Shown piece after piece: positions 17,294-27,592 of a DNA stretch of 64,000 nt. The notes under the pieces were generated by a model that worked only from the letters and a program-made list of their open reading frames with translations, ran no database searches and was not told where the DNA came from. Within the stretch, counting starts at the first letter, position 1. Every line of letters begins with the position of its first letter. The DNA is from Sipunculus nudus (taxonomy: Eukaryota; Annelida; Sipuncula; Golfingiida; Sipunculidae), in contig JAPPUL010000095.1 in the NCBI GenBank assembly GCA_026874595.1, positions 1,240,001 to 1,304,000 on the forward strand, given 5' to 3'. Both the position numbers and the translations under genes were made by a program.

Positions 17294-18471
17294 TTATTGT
17301 TTTTCAATAATTAGAGCTACACCTTGACCAACTCCTGCACACATAGTACAAAGAGCATACCTGCCATTAACTACATGTAACTGATGTGTTGCTGTTAATA
17401 ACCAAGCGGGTGTCAGACATGCCAAGAGGGGGCCCAAGTGTAATTGCACCTCCATTTTGATTAACCCGCTCATCAGAATCATCTAAACCCCATCGGCGTT
17501 GAGAAGCAAGCACTTGTGAGGCAAAAGCTTCATTTAGCTCAATTACTGATATGTCATCAAAAGTCAAATTAGCTTTTTTCAGTGCTTTTTTAGCCGCAGA
17601 AACAGGACCCACACCCATAATCGCTGGCTCAACACCAGCAGAGGCAAAACTAACAATTCCTGTGCAAGGAGTTAGGTTATGCTTAGTAATAGCTTGTTCA
17701 GAAGCAAGAAATGACGCTGCCGCTCCATCATTTACTCCGGAAGAGTTGCCTGCAGCAACACTCCCGCCTTCTCGAAACGGAGTTGGTAAGCTTGCAAGCT
17801 TTTCTAACAAAATATTTGCTCTTGGATGTTCATCAGTTGTAATGGTTATTGTTTCTTTTTTAGAAGTAATTGTAACTGGTGTAATTTCTTTTTCAAGCCT
17901 ACCATTCTTTATTGCTTTAGCTGTCTTTTGTTGTGAATTGTAGGCATATATATCTTGATTTTCTCTTGCAATATTAAATCTTTCTGCCACATTTTCTGCA
18001 GTTTCAAGAATAGAGTCTGTCCCGTATAACGCATTAAGCTCTTTATTTATAAACCTCCATCCAATAGTGGTATCATAAATTTCAACAGTGCGGGCAAATG
18101 CTTTGGTTGCTTTTGACAGCAATTATAAGCTGTCAAAAGCAAGTTTAATACTATTAGCGCCAACATTAATTGCATCAAGGCCTGAGGAGCATAATCTATT
18201 AATCGTAAGTGCTTGAATATCGAAAGGAAGATGTGCTAAAAGTGCCAACATCCTAGCTACATTTCTATTATCCTCTCCTGCTTTTTTGGCACAACCTAAT
18301 ACTACCTCCTAATACTACCTCATCAATAAAACTAATATCTATATTTTTGTTCCTTTTAAGTAATGCTTTTATTGGTATTGATGCCAAATCATCTGTTCTA
18401 ATGCTAGAAAGAGAAGCGCCATAGCCGCCAATAGCTGTTCTTATCCCATCACATATAAATACTTGTTGCAT
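17294..18471 (-). pseudogene. 3-oxoadipyl-CoA thiolase (PcaF/PaaJ type), broken
   Basis: Remnant of the thiolase that splits 3-oxoadipyl-CoA into succinyl-CoA and acetyl-CoA. The N-terminus reads MQQVFICDGIRTAIG. A 13-bp tandem duplication (18296-18321) then shifts the frame; the old frame resumes with GCAKKAGEDNRNVARM and INRLCSSGLDA. About 16 residues around the family's GGxESMSR are deleted near 18122. The middle is long and recognisable (TTIGWRF, AAGNSSGVNDGAAA, SVIELNEAFASQ). GHPLG has become GPPLG, losing the active-site His. A last frameshift near 17395 precedes CTMCAGVGQGVALIIE. Several independent breaks mean it cannot be active. Confidence 0.93.
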
Positions 18472-18476
18472 ATAAC

Positions 18477-19040
18477 TTATTCTCTTTGTGCTTTTTTAGT
18501 TATTTTATGTAAATCTCTTAATATTGTCAGCTCTTCTTTTGTAGGGGGGGTGGGGGAGTTTCTATAGCTTTATCAGAGTACTTCACTTGCCAGGCGCAAG
18601 TTTGTATCTCCTCATGAGTTACCCCTGGATATATTTCACTGACAACAAATTCTTTAGTAATGGGTTCTGCTTTCCCGCTAAGTCAGTTATAAGAAGCGTT
18701 GGTCCTAGGGTTTTAACCATTTGTTCACGACTGTTTCCTCCAGCACCATGTCCAAAACTTGTAAAAAAATCAATGTGCTCTACCATTGCTCTTAAAGATT
18801 GTTTTATCGTGATATATACTTGTTTTACATGAGTTGCAATTTCGGGCGCACCACCACCACCTGGCAGTCTCACTTTAGGGTTATCGTAATCACCAATAAC
18901 TGTAGTATTTATATTACCAAATTTATCTGATTGTGCCGCTCCTAAAAAACCAATACTAATATGGCCGCCTTGTAACCAATATCTAAACATTTCTGGTACG
19001 GATACACTCGTAAGCGAATTAAGCAGCTAATACCGCTTCT
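18477..19040 (-). pseudogene. 3-oxoadipate CoA-transferase subunit B, broken
   Basis: Beta subunit (CatJ/PcaJ type) of the enzyme that activates 3-oxoadipate with CoA from succinyl-CoA. The piece FRYWLQGGHISIGFLGAAQ...FGNINTTVIGDYDNPKVRLPGGGGAPEIA is well preserved. The first 70 or so residues are gone; the sequence runs straight out of the subunit A remnant. A homopolymer tract (poly-G near 18542-18556) disrupts the C-terminal tail, whose other-frame translation still shows TCAWQVKYSDKAIETPP. It lay just upstream of the thiolase, as in intact beta-ketoadipate operons. Confidence 0.92.
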
Positions 19041-19045
19041 TTTTG

Positions 19046-19585
19046 AATGCCTACAATGCCTTCAATAAGTACACTTTCTTATCTGATTTTTGAGCATGAA
19101 TAAAGCTAACATCAGGATTCACTGCAGGAACTGCTGTTAATACCTCTCCAGTAAATGGGCAAGTGATTGATTTAATATCAGGATTAATCTTTGGCAAATC
19201 GGTGCCATGGTAGCTTTTTAGTACTGCAAATGGTATTTTGGATGCGCCTGCTTCGTAAGCATGGGCCATTGCTGAATGTGAGTGTTCAAAGATCGCAATC
19301 TTATTTGGCCACTCATTTAACAGCGTCTCGTAATCTCCTCAATAACCCAACCCCTGGATTGCCTGCATATGAGAATATTACTTTTTTGGCACAACCTGCA
19401 CCAATTAGTTGATCGTATATTACATCTGGCGTCATTCTAATTAGAGTAAGTTCTTTATATTGCTGTCGAATGACTTCATGGGCAGCTGCAAAAGGAATTA
19501 AATGCGTAAATCCCTCAAATGCAACGCTAATATTGTCTTGCATATGTTTTGATACAGCGCTAGATAAGTCTTGAAATAAAGCCAT
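19046..19585 (-). pseudogene. 3-oxoadipate CoA-transferase subunit A, broken
   Basis: Alpha subunit (CatI/PcaI type). The start MALFQDLSSAVSKHM is intact and leads through FEGFTHLIPFAAAHEVIRQ, LIRMTPDVIYDQLIGAGCAKK and AGNPGVGLLRRLRDAVK. There the frame breaks (near 19315) and continues shifted as HSHSAMAHAYEAGASKIPF and CPFTGEVLTAVPAVNPDV. The C-terminal third is missing. It pairs with the subunit B remnant downstream. Confidence 0.93.
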
Positions 19586-19596
19586 CTACTTCTCCT

Positions 19597-20047
19597 TTAT
19601 GTATTTATATGTGGGGCAATGAACAGTTCTCCAGCCTCATTGACTACAGGTATTGGATCTGAAAAACATTTATCTGCAGCTCCTGCTACACAATAGCCAT
19701 CTTCAATATTAAATTCAGCAAAATGCATAGTACAGCTAATACGACTCAAATCCTCATTTAAAAAAACTTTCTTTATGAAAATTAAGCGGCAAGCTAAAGT
19801 GTGGACAAAGATTAAGATAGCCGTATACATTTTCATTCTGTCGTATTACAAACATAGAAAAAGCAGATTTACCTTTTCCAAATACAAACTCTTTAGCACT
19901 AAGGTTTTCTATTTGCCTTATATCGCCTAAATGCGTCCTGTTTTTGGGAGCATTAGATCTTAACTGCCAGTAGTTCCAATTTGGTTTTTAGGCATTTACC
20001 TTTTTCCAATAAGAATAATGTTCTAAAAGAGATTGAGCTTTTTTCAT
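19597..20047 (-). pseudogene. Rieske [2Fe-2S] protein, broken
   Basis: Both cluster-binding boxes survive but in different frames: NLCPHFSLPLN (CxH) and ISCTMHFAEFNIEDGYC (CxxH), separated by a frameshift near 19800. A stop interrupts the N-terminal part shortly after MKKAQSLLEHYSYW. The size suggests a small Rieske ferredoxin, perhaps the electron donor of a ring-hydroxylating enzyme. The pathway link is inferred from position, between the CoA-transferase and transporter remnants. Confidence 0.75.
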
Positions 20048-20089
20048 GATAAGCATCTATAGACAAAGTCCCTTCCCTCTTCTTATTAT

Positions 20090-20870
20090 TTTTTAAAATA
20101 TCTTCCCTCGTCAAATAAAGAAAACTTATTGTAGAAACTGACTATATTCCAAAGCCCTTTAGGTGCAAAAAGCATAATAACTAAAGCAATAATTCCTAAC
20201 ATAATAAGATAAATCACTCCATAATCTGCAAATGATTGCTCTAATATAAAAAATAAATAACTCCTGTAATAGGACCTTCTAATCTACCTATACCACCAAT
20301 AACTACAATAAATATTACATAAGTAGTCCAATCTTGTACCGAGAATACTGCATCTGGAGATAATCTGCCTTTTTGTAAGTAGATAAGTGCACCGGTAATG
20401 TGCCAAAGGCTGTTAGTAAATATACATTGCGTTTTATTATATTGCTTTTAATGTCAATAGATGAGGCTGTCTCTTCATTATCAATCGCTTTTAGGCCAAG
20501 TCCATATTTTGACTTTAATAGCTTCCAAATAACCAATATAGTGCCAATAGATACAATTAACGCAAGCCAATAAAATACCGCGTCTTTTGCAAATCCTTTT
20601 TTAAAAAAAATAACTCCATTGCTAAATTAATACCAAAAGTGTCATTAATAATTGATTTTGACAAAGAACTTCCCGTGCCTCCTCCTAAAGATTTAAATTG
20701 TGCAAATATTAATCGCATAACCTCTGCTAATTCCCAAGTTGCTATTGCAAAATAAGCGCCACGCAACCTAAAGATAATGTGGGCTGAAGGAATTGCAATC
20801 AGCAAAGCTCCAAAACCTACAAATGCCTGTTGCCCAATACCAGAACCGCATAGCCTGCTAATAAATTCCA
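20090..20870 (-). pseudogene. Liv-type ABC transporter permease (LivM), broken
   Basis: Disconnected membrane segments of the LivM family. QYWNLLAGYAVLV comes from its N-terminal part and is now read through from livH. RLRGAYFAIATWELAEVMRLIFAQ and GGGTGSSL come from its core. WKLLKSKYGLGLKAIDNEETASSIDI is the cytoplasmic loop that contacts the ATPase (the family's RSRxGLALRAIRDNE region). Several frameshifts separate them. Confidence 0.85.
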
Positions 20871-21690
20871 GTATTGCGATAAGCTAAGCATAGTAAGTAG
20901 GAAAAACATATCCTGCAAAAACGCTCTATTTATAAAAACGGTAACAAAACTAAGAGTTTGAGCTGTCTCAATAATAATGCCACCAATTAGTGTCCCCCAT
21001 AAACTCCCAAGACCACCAATTATAACACTCTCAAAAGCATATAGTAATCGTGCCGGGCCAATTGAAGAATCAAAATTTGCTTTTACCCCCAAGAAAAAAG
21101 CAGCTATAGCACTTACTACAATAGCAATAACCATAATTGCAAAAAGATGACTGTTTATACCCATTAACAAAGCTGTAGTAAGGTCATCGGAGACTGCTCT
21201 TAATGTGCGACCAAGACCGGTATTATAAAATATATAATTAAGTGTTATAATAACTAATATTGTACTAACAAAAGCAAGTATTGCTATAATACCAAGTTTT
21301 ATACTCCCTAATTTAATTGAGGCAACTTCTAAACTACTAATAATTAAGCGTTGGCTATCTGCTGATAATAACAGTAACAATACGTTCTGAATAATAATCG
21401 ATAAGCCAAAGGTAAGCAAGAAGGCAGTATGTCTCATCCTAATACCTTATTTAGTAACGTTCTTTGTAATGCATAGCCAAATAAACCTAACAATAAAATA
21501 CTTATAACTATGGCCGGATTGCTAAGCCTAGCTCTTGTGAAGTGAATAATAACACAAAGGCTCATAATATTATTAGATCTTCATGTGCAATTACTAAACG
21601 CATTATATCAAACATTAACGAGAACCCTGTTGCGTATAGGGCGTATAAGCTTCCTTGCAATATACCCTGTAAAAGAGCATCTATAATAGT
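20871..21690 (-). pseudogene. Liv-type ABC transporter permease (LivH), broken
   Basis: The longest surviving piece (from 21437) includes NTGLGRTLRAVSDDLTTALLMGINSHLFA, the coupling-loop signature of LivH, and SIGPARLLYAFESVIIGGLGSLWGTLIGG. The N-terminal helices upstream of 21437 are out of frame. The C-terminus has been deleted so that the frame enters livM. It belonged to a four- or five-part importer for branched-chain amino acids or, given its neighbours, aromatic acids. Confidence 0.86.
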
Positions 21691-22330
21691 CAATTCCCCC
21701 CCTCTGTAATACCAAAATAAGCATTCTTAATATCTTCTAAAGCTGTTATATCTTGTTCTGCAATCACTATTGATGTCCCTTCTTTAAGTATTATTTGTAA
21801 TGCTTTATATATCTTTAATGATTATAGGAGCTGAGCCAAGCGATAACTCATCACATAATATATAGTTTTGGGTTGGACATAAGAGCTTTGCCTATTTGTC
21901 ATTTGTTGTCCACCAGATAGTGACGATATTGGCATGTCTTTTTTTTCTTTAAGGATGGGAAATAAGGTATACAAATGAGGGAAGTCCCAGTAACCAACCT
22001 TTTTAAGATATTGTCCTATAAGTAAGTTTTCTTCTACACTTAAACGAAGTAAATAATTTCCTTCCTTCCCGAACAATAGTAATCCCTTTGCTTACTATTT
22101 GTGCGGGACTTGTCGTTATTATCTCTTTACCTTTAAAGACAATACTGCCTGTTTTTCGTTTTACAAGTCCTGTTATACTATTCATAAGAGTTGCCAGCAC
22201 CATTTGGCCCTATAATCCCAAGCGATTGTCCGCTCGGTATGAATAAGTCAAAAGAATCTGCCACGCAGATATGCCAAATGACTTATTCACACTGCAAAGT
22301 TCTAACATATCTTTAGCCGATGGCTTGCAT
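21691..22330 (-). pseudogene. Liv-type ABC transporter ATPase (LivF), broken
   Basis: Fragments in several frames: SLGIIGPNGAGN (a damaged Walker A near 22200), VSKGITIVREGRKLFTSF, SVEENLLIGQYLKK, HLYTLFPILKEKKDMPISSLSGGQQ (signature motif) and a further shifted tail ending near 21700. The pattern VPEGRxLFxxLSVEENL followed by LFPxLxER is characteristic of LivF rather than LivG. No LivG remnant was found. Confidence 0.85.
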
Positions 22331-22388
22331 ATCAGATGCAACTGGATTGTTACGGTAAGTCTTATTATCAGTAATCAGTAAATCATAT

Positions 22389-23660
22389 TTATTGCCGACC
22401 AGTAAGTCTCCATTGTCTTCCAACTAATGGGGTTTTACAAATGTTTTTAGCAAATGCAGGCAAGCCTTTGCCTGAGAAATTAATTGGGCCCACAATGGTG
22501 TTTAGGTTAGTACTAGCTAAAGCTTCAACATTAGTTTTAGGATCTTTAATATCTGCAGAACGTTTTAATACATCAATTGCTATCTCAAATAATGCATGCG
22601 CAAAACCAATTGGCTGCGTCCATTGTTTGCCTGTAGCCTCTTGATATAAATTGACTTGTCTTGACGATAACTCATTTAAACTTGATTTGAACGGATGATT
22701 CGCAGACCACCATACTTCTGATGACAGATTATTACTTGTTGTTCCCAATGCCTCAACTGATTGAGGAAATAATAATGCCTTGCCTATTGATGCACATTTT
22801 GGCTTATAGCCTTTTTGCAGGGCTTGGATCCAGAATGTTGTGAAATCAGGGGGAATTGGTACACCCGTTACAATCTCTACATCGTTTTTCTTAAATGCTG
22901 TTATTTGTGCTGACCATTAGTTAAATTTTGATAGCCACCAGTATCGTAAGTTTATAATCTTGCTTTTTTAATACAGGCGGAAAACCAACTACCTTATCTC
23001 CCCAGGCATTCCCGTCACCGTCATTAGTAAGCCATCAACAGATTTATTCGTATCTAACTGGCCCCACATATTAGTATAGACCATAATAATATCTTCTAAG
23101 CCCCAAAAAAAATGATAAGTATACTTAAACCCTTTCCAAGTTTTTGGATCTGTGGGATTTTTCTGTCTGCCTATAACATAAGGCTGCCAAGGTGCAACTG
23201 TTGATAAACAAGGAATCTTTTCTAATTCACATACTGTTGCAACTGGGTTTGTTGTTTCTGGAGCCTCTGATACCAAAATTAAATCAGCTTCATCAGAAAC
23301 AATTAGTTCTTCAGCTACTTCAGAAGCACGATTAGGGTTTGATTGACTGTCTTTAACAATAACCTCTATAGAATGTTTTTTTTATCACCAATAGTTACTG
23401 CTCCCTCACTAACTTTTAAAAAAAAAAAAATTGTCAATAATAAATGAGTCAGCCTCGGCAAATGCTGCCAGTGGTCCTGTTTGTGGACTAACATAACTTG
23501 GCTTAATCGGTTTATTATTCTTGGATGTGCAGCCATACGGAATATAAACAGATGCAGCTATTAGTGCAGTATACTTCAAAAAATCTCTACGTGATACTTT
23601 GCTTTTAAGCTTATTATTTTTCATATTGTTCTCATTTTTCATATTATTCTCCCAGACTAG
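22389..23660 (-). pseudogene. ABC transporter substrate-binding protein (LivK type), broken
   Basis: The N-terminus carries a twin-arginine-like export signal with SRRDFLKYTALIAASVYIPYGC and a possible lipobox Cys, then YVSPQTGPLAAFAEAD, the usual opening of this family. A run of twelve A bases near 23418-23430 breaks the frame there. Further pieces are VSEAPETTNPVATVCE...CLSTVAPWQPY and a C-terminal block with EVWWSANHPFKSSLNELSS and ATGKQWTQPIGFAHALFEIA. Binding specificity cannot be inferred; proteins of this subtype often bind aromatic acids or amides. Confidence 0.87.
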
Positions 23661-23671
23661 TTTTAAGTTTG

Positions 23672-24674
23672 TAATATCCCCTTCAAAAGCATTAGATAAT
23701 AGTTCATAAATCTGTTTTTTGTTGAAAAGTCTTGCATTGTAATAAGAGTTGGGCATTGCAAGAGAAGCCGCTTTAGCAATATCTTCTTTTTTCATGCCAA
23801 TATCTTTTAATTTATATGGACCCCCGCGGTTAGTTATTAACTCAAATAACGCCTTCCCATTGGCTTATTTGTTATTTTATGACTCAATGCATCTGGTTTT
23901 GATACAACTGATGAATTAAAGCCGGCAGTATGTGGCAACATTATAGTATGGGTTTGTGCATGTGGTAAATTAAAACTCCCGCCTAGAGTATGACAAATTT
24001 TATGATGTAGTGCCATCCCAACAGAACCAAGCACTAGTGAGCAAAGCCATGCTCCATATAAGGCCTTAGTTCTTAGCTCTATGTTATTAGCATTCGCGTT
24101 GATTTTTGGCAATGCACAAAACAATGCTTTTATTCCAGATTCAGATAGTAGATTAGTTATTGGATTAGCTTCCTTTGCATATATTGCCTAAACAGCATGT
24201 GCTAATGCGTTAATACCGCTAGTTATTGATATCTCTCTAGGTAAGGAAACAGATAAATTAACATCGTATATTACTGTCTCAGGTTTGCCCTGTAATAGGA
24301 GTCATTTCAAAACCAGCATAAGTAGTAGGAATAGCTATTTGCTTAACACCTTTTCGTAATGCCAATGCCTTGGAAAGCCCAATAGCAGACCCTCCTCCTA
24401 TGCTATAACACAATCCGCATTAACATTATTAAGTTTAATAGGAGTATCATTTGTTACTACTGCTGGGGTATGCATTCTCGCATTTGCAAAAACGCCAACA
24501 CTTCTATTTACTATTTGATCTTTGACTAGTTGTAGCCTCTTTTTTACTTGGAGTGCATAATACTAAAGCTTTACTACAGCCAAGCTTGTCAACCTCAGAA
24601 GCTAAGCAGCTAATAGTATTGACCCCAAATATCACTCTTGCCGAGTTTGCTACATATAAAAAATTATTTATCAT
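23672..24674 (-). pseudogene. maleylacetate reductase (iron-containing alcohol dehydrogenase family), broken
   Basis: Would reduce maleylacetate to 3-oxoadipate. From the ATG at 24674: MINNFLYVANSARVIFGVNTI, LGCSKALVLCTPSK, a stop, then shifted pieces GLSKALALRKGVKQIAIPTTYAG.EMTPI. A long piece (24124-23837) includes LYGAWLCSLVLGSVGMALHHKICHTLGGSFNLPHAQTH, the family metal/active-site block. The C-terminus reads AASLAMPNSYYNARLFNKKQIYELL and runs in frame into the start of the substrate-binding protein. At least three frame breaks. Confidence 0.92.
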
Positions 24675-24713
24675 AATAACTTTTTTATTATAACTTATTA
24701 TAACTTATTCATC

Positions 24714-25201
24714 GCTTGCTAATACAAAATCATAATGTGCCCCAAGTGCCTTCTTCTGTTTTATTAAAAAAAACGATAAGGCTATCTTTAACTGCAAAAA
24801 CTGTATCAGAATCTATATATTCTATCGCCTTTGACAAATAGATGAGTCGTAAGAGTTTTATATCCTCGTGCACAGATCTTAAAATGTCGGAATAGCGTTG
24901 TACTGTGGCATTGCCGGTGTAAAGATACCTTAACCATTATTAACCATCTCAAGCATCATTGAAATACCTAAAACATCAGATAGTAATATAAACTCTTGCC
25001 TTTTATCATCACACTTTTTGCCAGTAGCAGTTAGATAGTCAATTAAGTCAAACCATTCCTCATGGGTTGGATTAACTTCTTGCACAATTGCATGTGTGTG
25101 TTTTATAACTGATTGCATAATCTCATCTAGGCGTTTAGATTTTGTATTACTAAATCTTTTAATAACTGCATAAGTTAAGTTTTTTCGTTATATTCTGCCA
25201 T
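24714..25201 (-). pseudogene. hydroxyquinol 1,2-dioxygenase (intradiol), truncated
   Basis: Would cleave hydroxyquinol to maleylacetate. The N-terminal helical domain survives: QEVNPTHEEWFDLIDYLTATGKKCDDKRQEFILLSDVLGISMMLEMVN. The C-terminal end survives in another frame: YIDSDTVFAVKDSLIVFFNKTEEGTWGTL. The roughly 380 bases between them, which hold the iron ligands, are absent, so this is a large internal deletion plus frameshifts. Catechol 1,2-dioxygenase is an alternative, but the adjacent maleylacetate reductase favours hydroxyquinol. Confidence 0.85.
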
Positions 25202-25221
25202 GATATTTTACCATAAATAAT

Positions 25222-26012
25222 TACCTTTTATAGCTATTAATCCATACTAACCCCGCATGAATAGCATTAGCAAACTTATGCGCTCTAGTAAGATTGTTTG
25301 TCCACAAGCCAGAACCTAAAGCATATATATAGTATTAAATGATAAAGCTTGCTCATCATCTTTAGAAGGTTACAACAGAACAGAAGAGGACCAGATACCT
25401 CTTCTTTATTAATTACTGAATTATGCTTTGTGCGCACTATAGCAGGTTCTATAAAATAACCTTTTGATAACTCTTTATTATCTGGCTTTTCCCACCGCAT
25501 AAAATCTCTGCACCTTCGTATTTAGCTACTTTACAATAATAAAGTACTTTGTCTAAGTGGCCTTTAGATGTTAATGGGCCCAGCTCCGTATTTATATCTA
25601 GGGGGTTGACAAGACGAATCGGTTTTGCTAAGCTAACAAATTGCTCTAAAAACTCATCAGCTATTGATTCATGAAGAATAAGCCTTGACCCTGCAATACA
25701 AGCTTGCCCTTGATTGGCGCTAGACCCTGTAAATGATATCTTACCAATATCTTTATGTTCAGCTAAATGCTGGCCTGCAATCTCGCCCTCTCCAGGCAAG
25801 ATGTTTACAACTCCTTGTGGAAAACCAACTTCAAGCATTAATTCACCAACGTGCAGGGTAGAAAGAGGAGCTAATTCCGTAGGCTTTAATACTATGCAGT
25901 TTCCCGCAGCAAGTGCAGCGCCCATCTTCTGACTAGTAAACATCAGTGGGAAATTCCAAGGTACAATTTGACCTACATAATTTAAGAATCCGCTAACTCC
26001 GTCCTTAATATC
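25222..26012 (-). pseudogene. NAD(P)-dependent aldehyde dehydrogenase, broken
   Basis: Recognisable pieces are QIVPWNFPLMFTSQKMGAALAAGNCIVLKPTELAPLS, ISFTGSSANQGQACIAGSRL (carrying the catalytic Cys but missing the intervening ELGGK segment with the catalytic Glu), GYFIEPAIV and a C-terminal FANAIHAGLVWINSY. The first 140 or so residues are lost and the remaining N-terminus is joined to the tail of the preceding remnant. The substrate is unknown. Confidence 0.9.
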
Positions 26013-26545
26013 CCAAATAATTTCATCTGATAATTAACAAAACCACTTGCACCTGTCATTGCCATGCTCAATAGGTAATATGAATTCTTCAGATGTTGGG
26101 CAAAATAATGATTCATGCACAACATAGCATACTGACGGATTCCATGTTACATCAGCATGTACTTCAGGTTCCCCTTGTTCAACATCAGAAAACATCCGAT
26201 TTACACGATATCCATTTGCATCGGTGCGTAAAGGACTATCTCCAGGCAACCCTACCATCCTTTTTGCTGTTACTCGTTGCCTGCTTACTGCTTCATCATT
26301 ATTACCATTACTCTCACCCCAGACGGTCCCTGTCTCGTAGACCCTGCAATTGGAATACTTTCATTAAATTATCAGATTTAAACCTTTGGCTAAAATCTCT
26401 ACCAACAGAAGTATAAGCCTCATTAGTCTTCCCTGCAAACATTTCAACTTCTCCATAGTAATTCGTTGTCTCAAATACATTGTCAAAATTTACTGTGCCA
26501 TAGAAAAATCCCCATGCAATATCTCGCATCAATGCCCTCATGAAA
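26013..26545 (-). pseudogene. unidentified catabolic protein, broken (possibly cupin-like)
   Basis: Pieces in shifted frames include DIAWGFFYGTVNFDNVFETTNYYGE, FAGKTNEAYTSVGRDFSQRF, MVGLPGDSPLRTDANGYRVNRMF and an EHGNDRCKWF...LSDEIIWDIKDG segment that now abuts the aldehyde dehydrogenase. The HGND...EW-type string suggests a metal-binding cupin-like domain, but I do not recognise the family with certainty. It was probably the first gene of the minus-strand catabolic operon. Confidence 0.55.
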
Positions 26546-26579
26546 ACGTCAATTGCTATCGTATGTTATCCGCTCGGGG

Positions 26580-26971
26580 TTGGCTTGCGTGGGTTGGCTT
26601 GCGTGGGTTGTCTTGCATGGGTTGTCTTGCATGGGTTGTCTTGCGTGGATTGTCTTGCATGGGTTGTCTTGCGTGGGTTGTCTTGCGTGGATTGTCTTGC
26701 GTGGATTGTCTTGCGTGGATTGTCTTGCGTGGATTGTCTTGCGTGGATTGTCTTGCGTGGATTGTCTTGCGTGGATTGTCTTGCGTGGGTTGTCTTGCGT
26801 GGGTTGTCTTGTGTGGGTTGTCTTGCATGAGTTGTCTTGCATGAGTTGTCTTGCGTGGATTGTCTTGCGTGGATTGTCTTGCGTGGGTTGTCTTGTGTGG
26901 GTTGTCTTGCATGAGTTGTCTTGCGTGGGTTGTCTTGCATGGGTTGTCTTGCGTGGATTGTCTTGCATGGA
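26580..26971. repeat. 14-bp minisatellite, 28 copies
   Basis: Exactly 28 units of 14 bases fill 392 bp. The consensus is TTGTCTTGCGTGGR with a few variants (GCATGGG, GCATGAG, TGTGGG, and TTGGC in the first two). No unit contains a stop codon on either strand, so all six frames are open across the tract, which creates several false ORFs. It separates the minus-strand catabolic remnants from the plus-strand regulator remnant. Confidence 0.97.
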
Positions 26972-27205
26972 AGAGTTCATCTGAGTCAGATCGAGAATAA
27001 TGCCCTAAAACCCTATCTGATAGAACAACCACGCAAAGATTATACTCATGAAACCATTTGGTAAGTCCATAAACTTATACAGAACATTCAAGAAAAAACA
27101 ATACTCCTTAGTCGTAAATGAATTGGAATATGGATTAATGGGCCTTCCTACTCCAATTAGAAATCGTAGGGGAGAACTTAAAGCCACGCTAAATATTTCT
27201 ACCAT
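26972..27205 (+). pseudogene. IclR-family regulator, C-terminal remnant
   Basis: On the plus strand, in two frames: QIENNALKPYLIEQPRKDYTHETIW, then KKQYSLVVNELEYGLMGL and PTPIRNRRGELKATLNIST. The last string is the conserved effector-domain end of IclR proteins (DEELExGLxSIAxPVRxxxGxVxAAxNxS). The DNA-binding half is missing; the minisatellite occupies its place. The position, divergent from the operon, suits a PcaR-type pathway regulator. Confidence 0.65.
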
Positions 27206-27592
27206 AATGACCTCATAATACCTTCATAAGTATAATCAGTTGAAACTTAAGAAAATATACCTTTAGCTCATTTTAAAATACCGGAATATCAAGATTGCAA
27301 AAACCTTTTTTTTATAAATTATGAAATAAACCACTTTCCCTTTTTGTATAAATAAGTAGCATGTGTTTTGGGAAATAAAATCTGCAAAATAAGATTATTA
27401 AGCTATAAAATATTGCTAATTTAAATTATCTTTTACACACGCTAATAGAGGGAGTTAAAAAAAGCTTTTATAGAATTTATAGAATAGAGATATTCTATAG
27501 GAAAAATATTCTATAGGGAATAGAAATAGTAGGGGATTGGCTCTTTAAGTATATTATTAACAAATAATTAACAAACACAAAATGGGAGAACA
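27206..27592. promoter_or_regulatory. gene-free gap upstream of dnaE with nested dyads
   Basis: No gene. At 27479-27498 ATAGAATA and TATTCTAT form a perfect 8-bp dyad with a 4-base spacer. A further half-site on each side (TATAGAA near 27471, TTCTATA near 27509) extends the symmetry. This resembles a double operator or an AT-rich hairpin in the dnaE leader. No clear sigma-70 promoter was found. Confidence 0.4.

Noticed and set aside
17367-18122. Intact 251-residue thiolase
   Set aside because: It lacks both ends, has lost the GHPLG histidine, and adjacent fragments of the same gene lie in other frames.
17294-26545. Transposon or phage remnant as the source of the pseudogene region
   Set aside because: No transposase, integrase or terminal repeats were seen; the fragments form a metabolic operon in natural order.
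26580-26971. CRISPR array
   Set aside because: Units are contiguous 14-mers with no spacers, and no cas genes are near.
26386-27032. Several long overlapping reading frames on both strands encoding LRGLSCVDCLAWIV- or QDNPRKTIHAR-like repeats
   Set aside because: They are the stop-free 14-bp minisatellite read in every frame; no frame has a preferred composition, ribosome site or family match.
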